This document shows positions 11,101 through 22,480 of a DNA stretch of 64,000 bases, in pieces; position 1 is the first letter of the stretch, and each line of letters opens with the position of its first letter. This stretch comes from Dasypus novemcinctus. Its lineage: Eukaryota > Chordata > Mammalia > Cingulata > Dasypodidae. The stretch covers positions 112,270,432-112,334,431 of the forward strand of contig NC_080685.1 of NCBI RefSeq assembly GCF_030445035.2, written 5' to 3'. The notes beneath the pieces are model-generated. The model did not search any database, was not told where the DNA came from, and worked only from the letters and a program-made list of their open reading frames with translations. The position numbers and the translations under genes are program-made.

Positions 11101-11395
11101 AGTAAATAGTAATAAGAATAAGGATATTATGTGGGCCAATAACAAAAAAAAAGGGTAATTTAAATTATGTAAACTACAACATAAACTATAATCCATGCTG
11201 TGTAGCCATGCTCCAAAATGTACTCATCAAATGCAATGAATGTACCATGCTAATGAAAGACGTTGTCTATGTGGGAAGAGAGGGGGGTGTGGAGAGTGGG
11301 GTATATGGGAACTTCATATTTTTTAATGTAGCATTTTGTGCGATCTATGTAACTTTAAAAAAAAGATAATAAAAAACAAACACAAAAAAAGACAT
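11101..11395 (+). repeat. Lineage L1-type LINE 3'UTR end
   Basis: 'aaactataatccatgctg', 'catcaaatgcaatgaatgta', 'ccatgctaatgaaagac', a G-rich 'ggggtgtggagagtgggg', 'cttcatattttttaatgta' and an A-rich tail follow the same order as in the minus-strand copies at 48120-48500 and 55205-55480. Confidence 0.75.
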
Positions 11396-11439
11396 ATACC
11401 CCCACGCCCCTAAAAAAACGAAAAAGCTATAGTTCTGAT

Positions 11440-11825
11440 TATGTCATCCTATGCCTAAGACTCTTCAATAGCTTCCTGGAGTATTTGAAGTAAAGACCCA
11501 AGTCCTTCGCGTGACTTCCAGGCATGCATGGCCTGGCCTGCCCCTCTCTCTGGAGACTTCTCATCCCATGTCCCATCACCTCCCTCACCTTCATTCAGCT
11601 CTACCGGGAGCCTTGGCCCTCTCAGCTCAGCACTACTTCCTGCGGAAGCTTTCCTGGATTCCCCAGACGTCTCAGTATTATGAAGTTTAATGAATGTTTA
11701 TGTGCCCCAACAACTGTAAGCTCCATGAGGCCAAGGACCTGCTTGGCCTACCATTGCTTCCCTGTTCCTAACATGGGACTGAGCGCCACAGAGGCCCTCA
11801 GAAAACATCTGCTAAATGCCTGATG
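11440..11825 (+). repeat. L2 LINE 3' fragment
   Basis: The order is L2-like: 'actcttcaatagcttcctgg', 'aagtccttcgcgtgacttcc', 'ttcctggattccccag', 'aactgtaagctccatgag', 'aaacatctgctaaatgcctg'. L2 is an ancient CR1-clade LINE, so heavy divergence is expected. Confidence 0.75.
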
Positions 11826-11829
11826 CTGG

Positions 11830-11995
11830 AAAAGTTACCTAACACGTTGAAACCTTGGTTATCTTACTTGTAAGATGGGGATAATAATATTATCTACCAC
11901 ACAGGCAGGGTGTAAGGATTTAAGTAAATAATGTGCATAAAGCACTTTAAACCAGGACCTGCCTCCATAAGAAAATGGCAGTTATTATTATCAGA
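11830..11995 (+). repeat. MIR SINE 3' half
   Basis: 'gttatcttacttgtaagatg', 'ggataataatattatctacc', 'aggatttaagtaaataatg' and 'cataaagcactttaaaccag' match the second half of MIR in sense orientation. Confidence 0.75.
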
Positions 11996-12119
11996 ATTAT
12001 GATTAGTAGTAGAAGCGTTGATAGTATTTGAGGCAACATTGTGACACAACCCTTGCTGTATTTTACATTAACCAAATATCCTCAGAGGGAGTTGCTGTTC
12101 TAGTTATTATCCACTTGAA

Positions 12120-12400
12120 AAACCATCACAAAACGGTGGCTTAAAATAATACTTACTTTGCTCACAAATCTGGGGTCTGGCTGGGCTCAGCTCTCCAAGT
12201 TTCTCAGGGGCTTCCGTGCAGTTGTGCCCTCATTCACATGTCTGATGCTTCAGCTGGGAAGACTCAGTCATTTGGGGCTCCTCAGGAGTCTCCATCTCTG
12301 TCTCTCTGCTCTCCGTGGTCTCTCCATTTGTTCTCTCTACACGGTAGCTGAACTTCTTCCACGTTGATTAGACTTAAGGCTCCCAGAGTGAACGACCTAA
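12120..12400 (-). repeat. Old LTR-like repeat fragment
   Basis: 'aaaacggtggcttaaaataat' and 'tgctcacaaatctggggtct' followed by 'ggctgggctcagct' resemble the complement of an ERVL/MaLR-like LTR 3' portion. The family name is not certain. Confidence 0.5.
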
Positions 12401-12599
12401 GACAGATGAGAACAAAAAACTTACAGGGCCTTTTCTGAACTAGTGTTAGAAGTGACTGTGTCACTGTGTCATTCTATTTGTTGAGGCAGTCACAAAGGTC
12501 CACCCAAGTTTAAGGGAAGGGGCCATAGATTTTGCTTTTTAAAACCCCACAGTTGTGGCAGGTTGCATAATAGCCAGATAATGGGACTCACAGGCTCTT

Positions 12600-12890
12600 G
12601 ACATTCCAATTATTTTTTGGTTTCCTGGCTTCTAACACAAATACCATACAATGGGTTGGCTTGAACAATGGTAATTTATTGGTTCACGGTCTTGAGGCTA
12701 GAAGTCCAAAATTGAGGACTCCGGTAATGTGGTTAAAGCCTGACCTGATTCAGTGGGCCATACCTTAACTGAAACTTCAAAGAGATCTTAATTACAGTGG
12801 GTCCACATCCACCAGAATGCAACCAAGCCCAAGCCAAGAGCATATCAACCTGGGGCGCACAAGTTCAACCCACCACAAACACCAAAACAT
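12600..12890 (-). mobile_element. MaLR-like LTR fragment, different subfamily
   Basis: The complement of a MaLR-style 3' end is visible: 'ggcttctaacacaaatacca', 'ggtaatttattggttcacgg' and 'gaggctagaagtccaaaatt'. Later blocks 'ctgattcagtgggccatacc' and 'agatcttaattacagtggg' also fit. It is distinct in sequence from the family at 6532-7180. Confidence 0.6.
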
Positions 12891-13738
12891 GAATTCACAG
12901 TTTTAACATCCTTACACATTAGTCATAAGAATGAATCTTACCAGTCAATATTCACGGGTTTTATTAGACTTAAAATGGATGGTGGCAAGACTCTGTCAAG
13001 TCTTGGACCTTGATGGGACCATTTCCTGAGACATAAGGGAGAACATACTGTAACTTCCCTTTGAGCACTTTGTGGCATCAGGGAGAGTCTGCTCAACCAC
13101 ATGAAATGGGTTACTTTTGTTGCTTTTCCCCTTAAGTGAGGAATATCCCAAAGCATTCACAACTGCTGTACAAATGAAGTGCACTGTTCAATGCAGGACT
13201 GGAGAGAGCTTTGAAAACCCAAGTTGGATGAATGGTGTAATGTTACAAGCAGCGCTGAAGATGGAATGCCATTTCTAGGACTTGACAGATACCCAGTGTA
13301 TTGGAGCAGATTGCTGGCAGGCTGCGGATGAACACAAAGAAGGCACTGCCAAGAGAAAACAGCTCTTTTTTCTCCAATACTTAGGCAACTAATGCATGAG
13401 ACCCTGAGCTGCCTTCGATGTGCATCGAGTATGGAAGGAGACTGCAGTCCAGCTCTGACGGACACAGTCAGGCCTGTGCACACCCTCCTGTCACGTGCAG
13501 CGTCTCAGCTGGCATGGCCCACGTCGTGAGGACAGCCTTTGACTCATTGAGTTTGCCCTACCAGAGTGATCTAGATGGAGGGGTGTCTCATTCATTAAAA
13601 AGTACTATTGAACAGTTTCCAGTTGGACAGGACGATAGAGTGCGAAAAACACAACCATGGTCTGCCCTCTTGAGACTTTCATTCACATTGGGGGAGACAG
13701 ATAATAAACCATCAAATCTATAAAGGAACAAGATAATT
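12891..13738. other. Unassigned sequence before TDG retrocopy
   Basis: No gene or clear repeat is identified. The 108-residue minus-strand frame at 13157-13483 shows no domain and overlaps an unrelated plus-strand frame. Confidence 0.4.
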
Positions 13739-16700
13739 TCTTTTTTTTCATTTTTAATATTTTTTATTGTAAAAACCATCAGACTTTTAAATGAATTTAA
13801 AAACCCTTCCAATATTATTTAATTAAAGTGTTAGGCTGTCATAATCAGAATAAATCAACATTTGCTATTCATTTGTCATGTTCAGTGAAAAACACCACTA
13901 TTGTATGCTTGGAAAATCATCAACCTCATTCTCAATTGAGAGTCCATCATAATTTATAGGGCATTTTCCCCACTCAAATAAAAATTCTATTATACAGCTA
14001 CAATAGTTATGTACCAAAGCAATACCTCGTTACAGGCTTTACACAGTCCCTTGAAAAAATAACTCATTTGCTCCTAATCTCTGATGCAAGGCACTTCAAA
14101 GCACCTGCACAAAACGTCCATGTAAACAGCAGTACAGTACACCATTTAAATAACATGAGTGGCTTTCACACAGCTTGACCTAGACTTAAGGAAAAAAATT
14201 CCATCAGAGCCACAGCTACAAAACAGGTTAAGCTTTACAACAAGAATTTGCTTCTCTTACTATAAAGAAAAAAACAGGCCATATAACTTCCTGGAAGCCA
14301 CCAAACAAACGAACAAAAAACCACCTCATAAATATTTATGTCATACTGAAAACAACAGCATGTTCCCTGGGTATGTATAAAATCAGAACATTCAGGTTTA
14401 TTAAGAGTAAATGCAAGGGACATTTCCGAATACCAGCTTTAATACCCACCAGGTTTAGTTGTTCTGGACTACTTATAGTACCATGGAAAAGGCATTAGAA
14501 AATCCCAGAGGCATATACTTCAAACTAATCTTTCTATGAAGTTCACTTAGTCCACAACAAACTCCAGTGATGCAGAGAAAGAATTTTAAAAATTATCTGC
14601 TTATTAGATTTACTTAGCAAGAAGAATTCTGTATTATTTATTTTTTGTACATTTCATGTACAAAAGTACCAGTTTAAGTAAGATTACTCAAACCCCTCCA
14701 GTATCTTGTTGCTCAGCTTGAAAGTCCATTTCTTATTATTTCTCATGTTATATCCATAATGGCAAGGAGGATAAAATCCTGACATTATGGATAGATAGAT
14801 CCTGAGCTAGAAATCCAGTTTCTTCCCTCTCAAGTAAAACGCAGGATGAAGTGACAAAATTTAAAAGGTTCACTGCATTCTCTGGGGCTTACCCTCCTAA
14901 CAGAGTCATCCAGTTAATTCTAGAGGATGAACACATAGGGAGGAGGAGGCCACAGCCGGGGTTCACTGCCTTGTAAGGGAAGACTGGTTTAGCTTTCCCG
15001 CAGCAAGGCCAGACTCTCTTTCTACTGCCAAGTACCTCTCACAAATGTTCACCACTGGTAAAACAAGAGATCTAAGTGTGAATTCAAACCAGGGAACCCA
15101 CCAAACACCTCCAAAAACTATCCAATGAGAATCCACTGACAGTTAATTTCACATTTGAAAACCAACACTTTAGCCTCTTTACCAGTAGTTAATTCTTATT
15201 ATCACGCCCTTCTTAAGCATAAATGGAATGACAAGGACTCTAGATTTATGCACAGTTAAGAATCAATTATAAATATTCAGATTGTTGCATTTAAAAATTA
15301 CAGATTAAAAGTGGCTCCCAAAAGAAATTTTTTTTTCATAAATGAAATACAGTTTATAAAAAAACTGGAATGATGGTTAATTCACATACGAAAACCTACA
15401 TACAAAAAACCCTAAACCCTTGGTAATTTCTTCCAAATTACCAAGTTCACACAGTTGATTCTACCAAACAACTCTTCTGTATTATGATTATACCACTAGA
15501 GTAAAATACTAATAAAGCTCTTCAGTTAGAGAACTGAGGTCCACTTCTTGACACCTGCATTAAAACCGCAGCATTTAACAGATTTGGGGAACACCATTCC
15601 TAAGCATGGCTTCCTTCTTCCTGTTCTGGCATCCCACAAGGATTATGAAAGGCTGGAATCTGGTCTGTAAACGGCTGGGTCATCTGCTGCCCATTTGGAA
15701 TGTCCCTGAAAGGAGCTCCTCTACTTAACTGCGCACTGTTAGCTGTCAGTACATGTGAAGAGAAGTGCAAGGTTCACTATTGCATGGATTCTCGCCATAG
15801 GCGCCACCATATGCTGCTTCACGACCCAGGTCATAGTTTTCTTCCTTAACCACCATCTTCTTTGCATCTCTTGGGCAAGCTGTAAGTCAAATACGTATTA
15901 CACCTCCTGAATGTCTGCATATTGGTCAATGCCTTTCCACTGACCCCTTAAGTCCTTCAGCTTCATGTAGTAATGAACTTTGTCCTGGGCTTGGGAAACT
16001 GAGCACATCTTGTGCTGTATGATGGCATAACATAGCAGTGTTTCTGTGTCTGGGATCTCATGGGGTTGACGCCCAAATTCTAAGTTCTTAACCTTTACTC
16101 CAAGAACTTCTTTACTAAAAATTTCATAAATACATTTTCTATTAAACACCGCAATTTGTGGCTATTTCTGTAATTTCTGCACCAGAATACATTCTCTTTC
16201 ATGAAATTCTTTACTAGAAAGATCTCGACCGCCTGGTGTTGTCCTTTCCATCATGTTGATAAATCCAATACCATACGTCCCTGGTAAAGTGTGATCATTC
16301 ATATGATTCAACTGGACTTCACTCAGCCCTGTCATACAAACATTTCCAGAAATGGTCTCCAGGTCTAGGGTAATGATGCCCTTTGTAAGCAGCCATCAGC
16401 CCTGGGTTTATGCCAAATAATCACAATGTCCAAATTGAGGGTGAAAATACCAGGGAGCGTCTGGTCAAAAGTTCAGTTTCTGAAACACCATTAAAATGGT
16501 CTACTTTTCTTTTCATTCTAAACATATCTGTAATATTTTCTTGTTTTTCTTTTGGCTTTGTGGACTTGCCAGATTTTTTAGTCTCAGCAGGGTTTTTTGG
16601 TTCCACTGTGTTTTTTTGGTTCTGTTGTCCTGGGTTTTCTTTTCCTTCCTTTTGGAGCTTGTTGTCCAGGTTCCTGAGCAGGAGCTGGGACTGGAACTTC

Positions 16701-16870
16701 TGCTGGCATTTGCTGTTCTTTCATGATTTCCATATTAGAAGCTTCAGCCATCATTTGTTGATATGAAAATGTATACAAAGCTTGAGCTTGCCAAAAAGAA
16801 TAGCTGCCTGCGTTCTCTGCTTCCATTCCCTGCTGCCACTGGGTGGTAAATGAGTGACTGGTCTCTGTCA
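13739..16870 (-). pseudogene. TDG: Processed pseudogene of thymine-DNA glycosylase (TDG)
   Basis: TDG removes thymine or uracil mispaired with guanine, and 5-formyl- or 5-carboxylcytosine, in base-excision repair and DNA demethylation. This minus-strand copy has no introns. CDS homology runs from an ATG at 16826 (MEAENAGSYS) to a TAG at 15600-15602 after a C-terminus like the parent's (EEGSHA). The 1227-bp span matches the roughly 410-codon parent. The N-terminal KGRKRKPRTTEPK segment is readable, then breaks follow. A frameshift near 16605 and another near 16445 destroy the GINPG catalytic motif. There is a TAG at 16162-16164, compensating indels near 16025-16050 and a TAA at 15898-15900. 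A long 3'UTR ends with AATAAA (complement at 13763-13768) and an A run at 13739-13748. The upstream 5' limit is uncertain. It is not expected to make functional enzyme. Confidence 0.95.
13763..13768 (-). promoter_or_regulatory. Inherited polyadenylation signal of the TDG retrocopy
   Basis: The complement reads AATAAA, about 15 bases before the A-rich end (T run at 13739-13748 on the plus strand). This spacing is what a reverse-transcribed, polyadenylated mRNA leaves behind. Confidence 0.8.
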
Positions 16871-17330
16871 AATGCGGCCATATGACAATAACCAGGGACT
16901 TAGGCTGGATTGCTGAAAGAACTCAGACAGTAGCTGGTGCTTGGGCTCCTCCAATAATTTCAAATAGTGGTAAACTATTTTGCTGTGAGAATTACGGAGG
17001 GGATAGTAGGTGTTGGGAAGTTTTCAGAGCTTTTTGAAGACCTCTTAGAGGCAGGCCTTCTGAGCTGAGAGTTGAAGAATTTGAAGGAAGCCATCCTGTG
17101 AAGACCTGGGGAGGGGTCTTCCAGTCAGGGAGAATAGAAAATACAGAGGCCCTGATGCGGGGGAGAGGACTGGCAACTAAGTGTGATCTTGGAGCATCCC
17201 GAGTACCAGGGGTAGAGGCAGGAGGTGACCTGGAGACTCAGAGATCAAGCTGCGATTTGCAAGCAGTCTTGATTTTATTCTAAGAGGAATGGGAAGCTAC
17301 TTTTAATAATACACATGCCTCACCCTGGGA
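16871..17330. other. Upstream flank of the retrocopy and an old dispersed repeat
   Basis: From about 16970, blocks such as 'aggccctgatgcgggggaga' and 'cttgattttattctaagagg' followed by 'aatgggaagc' belong to a common ancient mammalian dispersed repeat whose family I cannot name. A similar-style stretch lies near 20720-21060. No gene is supported. Confidence 0.4.
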
Positions 17331-17334
17331 ACTC

Positions 17335-17610
17335 TTTTGAACCTTTTTTATTTTGAATTAATTTTAGACAGCAAAATTACAAAAATGGTATAGAGAGCTT
17401 TCACCCAGCTGTCCCCAAAATGTTAACATATCCCACAACTATGGCACACTTACTGAAACCAGGAAATGAATGTTGACACAATACTTTTAATTAATCTACA
17501 GACATAAACAAAATTTTGCCAACTGGACCACAAATTATACCTTTTTCTGGCCCAGGATTGTACAATGCATTTAGTTGTCATGTCTTGTTCATTTCCTATA
17601 ACCTGCATCC
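17335..17610 (-). repeat. Old L1M 3'-region fragment
   Basis: 'attttagacagcaaaattac', 'aatggtatagagagctttca', 'cccagctgtccccaaaatgtt', 'aggattgtacaatgcattta' and 'gttgtcatgtcttgttc' follow the complement of an ancient L1 3' region. Confidence 0.7.
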
Positions 17611-17689
17611 CAGGTAGGTTTAGTTGAAAGCTTCCCAAAGGCATGTCCTGCCCACCCCACTGGCAGATAAAGATTAGTCATACTAATAA

Positions 17690-17945
17690 TAGCACGACTA
17701 CTAGTAATAGTTAATATTTATTAAGTGCTTTCTGTGTGCCAGACACGGTTTAATTGCTTTACATTTTTTACCCATTTAAACTTCACAATGGTTTGAGTTA
17801 GGGTCTGTTATTATCCTAATTTTTCAGAAAAGGAAACTGGGACACAGAAAGCTTAAGGAACTTGTCCAAAGTCACACAGCTGTTAAGGGGCAGAGCTGGG
17901 ATTGAGCCCAACCAGAAGCCATGAAAAATCTTAACCACGGTGTTC
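17690..17945 (-). repeat. MIR SINE, nearly full length
   Basis: In complement order: 'tattaagtgctttctgtgtg', 'ccagacacggtttaattgct', 'tattatcctaatttttcaga', 'aaggaaactgggacacagaa' and 'aagtcacacagctgttaagg', then 'gagctgggattgagccca' from the tRNA-like head. It is one of the best preserved MIRs in the window. Confidence 0.9.
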
Positions 17946-18039
17946 TACTTTGCCAGAAACCCGAGGTTCCGAGGTGGCAGACTTGAAAGCTCTGTAGTCT
18001 AGCAGACAAGCCATGGAACGTCAGTAACGGTAGCAGCGT

Positions 18040-18640
18040 TCTAAGCGCTGCAATGGAGTTACGCTCACAGAGAGGAAGGACCCCTGGCCTAGAGCGACGA
18101 ATGCGGAGGCGCCTCGCCGGCCACGCCGAGGCTTGGTCTGTGCCTGCAGCTGACAGGCCTGAGGCGGCGGAGTTTTCTACAGATCGCTCCGGCGTCAGCT
18201 TAGGAGAAGCCCCGACGGCGGGACCGCGGGTCCCCTTGGCCCGGGTGACGTGCCCCAGTGAGAGCTTCCCGTTATAGCGGCCGAGGAGGCCAGCGACAGG
18301 ACACGGCCCCGCGGGGAGGACGCCCGGCGCGCCCGTGAGGCGCGAGGGCAGCTCGGCGTTCTGTCCAGCCAGAGCTCTGGCCGTCGCCCTGCCCGGAGCC
18401 GACGCGGCGCGCTTTCGCGTTCTCCTGAGGAAGGGGTTCGTTCTGTTCCACAGGGTCCTGGTTCGGTTTATCTCAGAAGCAGATCCCGACAGAAAAAAAA
18501 AAGACGCCGGGCAAGACGTTAGGGAGAGAGGCAGGAGGACGCGCGGGAGGCTGGGTAATGAGACACGCCGGAAGCCGCCGCCGCTGCGGGTGGCGGGGTG
18601 GAGCTCCCAGGGGAGCCTCGGGGTCATGGGGAAAGCGCGC
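18040..18640. promoter_or_regulatory. CpG island (candidate promoter)
   Basis: By eye I count roughly 60 CpG dinucleotides over about 540 bp of GC-rich sequence, while the flanks have almost none. No TATA box is obvious. Possible factor sites include TGACGTG near 18247 (CRE/E-box-like) and CTTTCGCG near 18412 (E2F-like). Such unmethylated-type CpG density normally marks a promoter. Neither strand shows a recognisable first coding exon. A 272-residue minus-strand frame (17872-18690) runs across the island but also through the MIR head, so it is probably only GC-driven. Confidence 0.7.
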
Positions 18641-19363
18641 TCCTTAGCTGTTCCACCCAGAGGCTGGGACCTGGGGTATTTACACACCAAATCCTGTCAG
18701 TCCCCTGGTGCGGGCTGCTGCAGCTCCAGGGGTGTATAGTTCCTGCTCCTGCACCAGCCCGCAGACCACCGAGAAAGCCCACTGGCTAGGATGCATGCTC
18801 TTGCAGTTGGAACGTGGCAGGAAGTCTTCCGCCATGGGAGGGCCCGTGAGACAGGGGTAGAGCAGCCAGAACGTCTGCTAAACACAGGCTGTCCGGGAAA
18901 TGTATTAGAGCGAACGAAGTAATATTTATGGGCAAGGACCTAATACATATTTAGAAATGGCATGTTGAAATGACATGTTTTACTAATCCTGCTCTCAAAA
19001 GTTTGACTTACCATCACAGATGGCATTAAAAATGTGTAACAGGCTGGTTTTCAGGGCGATCCCTAGAAAAACTTTTTATGATGACTTTAAGACCCAAAAC
19101 AAAAGAGAAGTAGACCCTGGAATCGGCTACATAGTGAACTGGAAGACAGAATGAGGCAGGAATCCCCAGAATGGGGCGAAATAATATAACCAGGAGTAGT
19201 CCTGGCTGGGAGGATGTGAGCCAGCCTCATGAAGACGTGGAATTCCACACGGGATTAAGGCTGGTTGGGATTCTGCGAGGCAGAGGTGGGATCCAGGCTG
19301 CAGCCCAGTCCAGGGTTGGGAGTGAGGCCAGGCTGGGAGCCTTCAGGTAGTTAGGGGAAAGGG
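18641..19363. other. Unassigned sequence downstream of CpG island
   Basis: I see no clear exon or named repeat. The string 'gatggcattaaaaatgtgta' near 19019 recurs as 'gattgcattaaaaatgtgta' near 20530, suggesting parts of one old repeat. Confidence 0.4.
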
Positions 19364-20019
19364 TCTGCAGCAGTCAGATATTGTTTACAAATTCCAAACA
19401 TAGATATTGGTTATGTGTGTAAACTGCTCTGTTCCTCTGGGCATATTAGATTGTGTTGGATTCCGAGGTTTCACTTTTACTTTGATTGAGTTGTGATTAG
19501 GGCTTTGACTGGGCCACATCAGTGAGATGTCAAGTCCCCACCCCCTTGGTGGGCAGGGACTCACAGAGAAAACTAAACTGCAGAGGAGTTAGTTCAAGTT
19601 TTGATACTGGAGTCCCAGGAAGTCCATACACAGAGAAGCAGATAAGTGAGGAAAGAGAGAAGGCTCCATTAGGCACGGCAGAGGCCCCAAGAAGAGAGAC
19701 AAACCATTAGCCTGATAGTTTGCAGCTGACTTTGTGGAAAGAGCAGATCGGCTGGGCCTGGAAAAAGGAGACTCATCCCAGCCTACAGCTGATTTTGGAA
19801 GAAGCTGGAACCATGGACCCTTAAGGGGAAGAGGAAGCCTAAACCCTGGCAGACGTCGGCAGCCATCTTGTTCCAACACTTGGCAACAGACTTTGGTGAG
19901 GGAAGTAACTTACGCTTTATGGTCTTGTGACTGTATGCCTCTACCCAAATAAATTCCCTTTATAAAAGCCAATGGGTTTTTGGTATTTTGCATCAGTACC
20001 CCTTTGACTGTCTAATACA
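19364..20019 (+). mobile_element. MaLR-like solo LTR (xenarthran family), copy 2
   Basis: It starts near 'cagtcagatattgtttac' and contains 'tgattagggctttgactggg', 'agtccccacccccttgg', 'gccatcttgttcc' and 'cttatgctttatgg'-like blocks. It ends with 'aataaattccctttataaaa', 'ggtattttgcatcagtaccc' and 'ctaataca'. No internal retroviral genes are adjacent. Several plus frames inside it are repeat-derived. Confidence 0.82.
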
Positions 20020-21424
20020 GGGTCCACGGTAAGAAAATTGGAGATACGATTAGAAAGGTTAGGGGGAAAATGGGAAGGATGTGTGAATGCCCAGTTAAGG
20101 CTTTTGGACTTGTGTGGAGGGTGATAGGAATTGTCTAAAGTGAGAAAGGGAGGGTACTCACATACAGCATACTACTGGAATACTAAGCTGAAGCTATTTT
20201 AGCAGATAAATTTGAGAATAGACATACTGGAGGCTAGAATGCCTTATGAGACCATTTTAATAGCTCAGGTCATAGGAAAGTAGTGTAAGGTGGTAGCAAT
20301 TGGAGTGAAAATGAAAAGACAGACGTCGAGGACTGCAAAAGAAAAATCAACAGGAAAAGGGTTTGGCATGGTGGGGAAGAGAGTGCCCTGAGTATGGAGA
20401 AAGGATGGCACCATCAACAGAATAGAGAAGTCAGGAGAAGGAACAGATGTGGAGGAGAAGCAGAAGAGCTTGAGGGTGATAAATGCTGAGTTTGAGTCCC
20501 ATGTGTCAAATGCATGACTTACCAGTCACAGATTGCATTAAAAATGTGTACATGTACCCTATGTACCCTATCCACAAGAAAGTTCTCATCTATTGTGAAA
20601 TATCAAGGAATATCAAGGCATATTCTTAAATAACTATAACACAAGGTAGATAAAGCAAGTGTGAGTAATTAAAGGGAGACAGAAAAGTGCTGAGAATTTT
20701 CAGAGGAAGGATAAGTCCCCACCAGCTGCAGAGATTAGAGAAAGTTGCAACGAAACGTTTCAGTTAGATCTTGAAAAAAATAGTTAGGATTTGGATTGGT
20801 CAAGAGAAGAGCACTCCAGGCCAAGAGAGCGTCATGAGCAGAGGTACGCGATAGGAAAACTCAGGTTTGGTTCCAGCAGCCCATTTTGGGTTGGGGAGAG
20901 CAAGCATGAAGGCAAGTGATGGGAGATTAAGTTGGATGTCAGGATTGGACCGAATATAAAGGGACTTGGATGCAGGATGAAGAAATATAAATTTTAATTC
21001 ATCGCCATTGAAGGCTTCTGAACTGGGGACCAACATTGTCAGAAGAAGGGTTGGGGGGTGGGGGGGAGCCTGATGCCAGATTCCTTAGTCAGGTAATTGC
21101 ATGAGGCATGAGATAATGAGGGACTCTACCAGGACAGAAACAGTAGAAACTGGGAACAGAACCTACCATGGGAAGAGTAGGAGTATTCAATGAGATGAGC
21201 CAGCAAGCCGGATATCCACATGAGGTAATGGCCCACTTCCAATTTCATGGTGTACCTTTGAGGCATAGAGGAAAGTTCTGGCTTTATTTTTGAGGAAAAT
21301 TCAGTGGAGCCCATCAAACTTGAACATGTCTCATGGGTTAATTAGTTTAGTTTTCCTCGCTTCCCAAGGCTTCCCTTTCCACATACATGGCTATTGGCTG
21401 TGCTGAAATGCTGCCGAAGGCCCA
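20020..21424. other. Old dispersed repeat material, no gene
   Basis: Purine-rich sequence follows phrases such as 'ggtggtagcaattgga', 'aagagcactccaggc' and 'agggacttggatgcaggatg'. These resemble an ancient mammalian dispersed repeat that I cannot name. No splice-bounded open frame is supported. Confidence 0.4.
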
Positions 21425-21515
21425 GTGGGAAGCTGTAGGCAGCTCCAAGAGAGCTCTTGGTTGAAGTGTGCCGAATTGCATTCATCCAATAATTCTAAAA
21501 GTGATTTTTTTCAAG

Positions 21516-21685
21516 TGAAAGTGTGTGTGATGGAACAAAAGTTTGCTTTAAATGACCTTGAAGGAAGTTGGACCGCCTCCCATGTCAGCTATGAACAGAT
21601 GGAAATTTATGTGCAGAAGGCAAGAGAAGAATTTATTTTGAAAGCTCTTGAAAAATCATGTACCAGTGTCAGAACAAGTATCAAT
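21516..21685 (+). CDS. Candidate internal coding exon, unidentified protein
   Basis: A T-run followed by CAAG gives an acceptor (AG at 21514-21515), and AATgtaaga gives a donor at 21686. The 170-bp interval between them is open. Its peptide (about 56 residues) includes LNDLEGSWTASH, SYEQMEIYVQKAREEF and ILKALEK, mixed hydrophilic sequence of ordinary protein composition and not repeat-like. The surrounding frame stays open from 21425 to 21904, which weakens the splice argument. I do not recognise the family. It lies about 3 kb downstream of the CpG island on the same strand, but a link is only inference. It may be an exon, a fossil exon or chance. Confidence 0.3.
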
Positions 21686-22064
21686 GTAAGAATCACGTTT
21701 CTGCACTGGCATAAGCAATATGAGTCTTATTTTATTCTTGACAAACAAATAAGTAATATATATTTTTGGGAAAGCACACAAACGTGTGTGAGTTGTTATC
21801 TCCATAAAATTATTGGAAATTTTTGTTATAATTTTGAATGTTTAGGTCAAAGAAATGTGAAGTTTACAATTCGAGGTAGCCCTAAGTACTCCTATGATAA
21901 TTAGAAATGTAAAGAAATAAAATCTCTCTACCAGAGAGCCCTTGACTTCACCATCACAGGAATCCCTGTGGCTGACTGTATTTTCCAAATAGGGTCCCAG
22001 CAATACTTCCGCTTCCACATGTGCTCCCAACACCTTGTCACCACCCTGCCAAGAGGTGGCATTT

Positions 22065-22480
22065 ATTTTTCCCTCCCCTTGAAACTGGGCAGAGAATGTG
22101 GTGGAAGTGACACTATGTGACTTCTCAGACCCAGGTTATAAAAGGAAATATGAATTCCATCAGGCTCACTCACCTTTGGAACCCAGTCACCATGTTGAAG
22201 GAAGCTCAGGTGGCTGCGTAGAGAGGCCGCTTGGGGTCGTTCTGGCCAACAGCACTAGCTCAGGTCTCAGCTAACAGCCAGCGTTCACCACCACACGTAT
22301 AGTACGTGGGCCCTTCAGGTGCCTGCAGCCTCCAGCCATCCCAACTGGAGTCAAGCAGAGCAGAGAAAAACTATCCCCATCAAGCCCAGTTGCAGATTCA
22401 CTAGCAAAATGAAAGTTGCTGTTATTTTAAGACATGAAGTTTAGGAGTAATTTGTTATGCAGCCATAATAACTGGAATGC
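22065..22480 (+). repeat. Old LTR-like interspersed repeat, copy B
   Basis: It shares blocks with 1725-2150: 'ccctccccttgaaactgggc', 'gaatgtggtggaagtgacac', 'tattttaagacatgaagttt', 'gagtaatttgttatgcagcc' and 'ataataactgga'. LTR-like organisation is inferred from family knowledge, and the name is uncertain. Confidence 0.65.

Noticed and set aside
15898-16149. Intact 83-residue TDG-like frame as a functional small gene
   Set aside because: It is only one uninterrupted segment of the TDG retrocopy. It lacks the catalytic region and is bounded by stops and frameshifts.
17872-18690. 272-residue minus-strand frame across the CpG island
   Set aside because: It begins in CpG-rich sequence and ends inside a MIR head. 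No domain or splice pattern is visible, and GC-rich DNA opens frames by chance.
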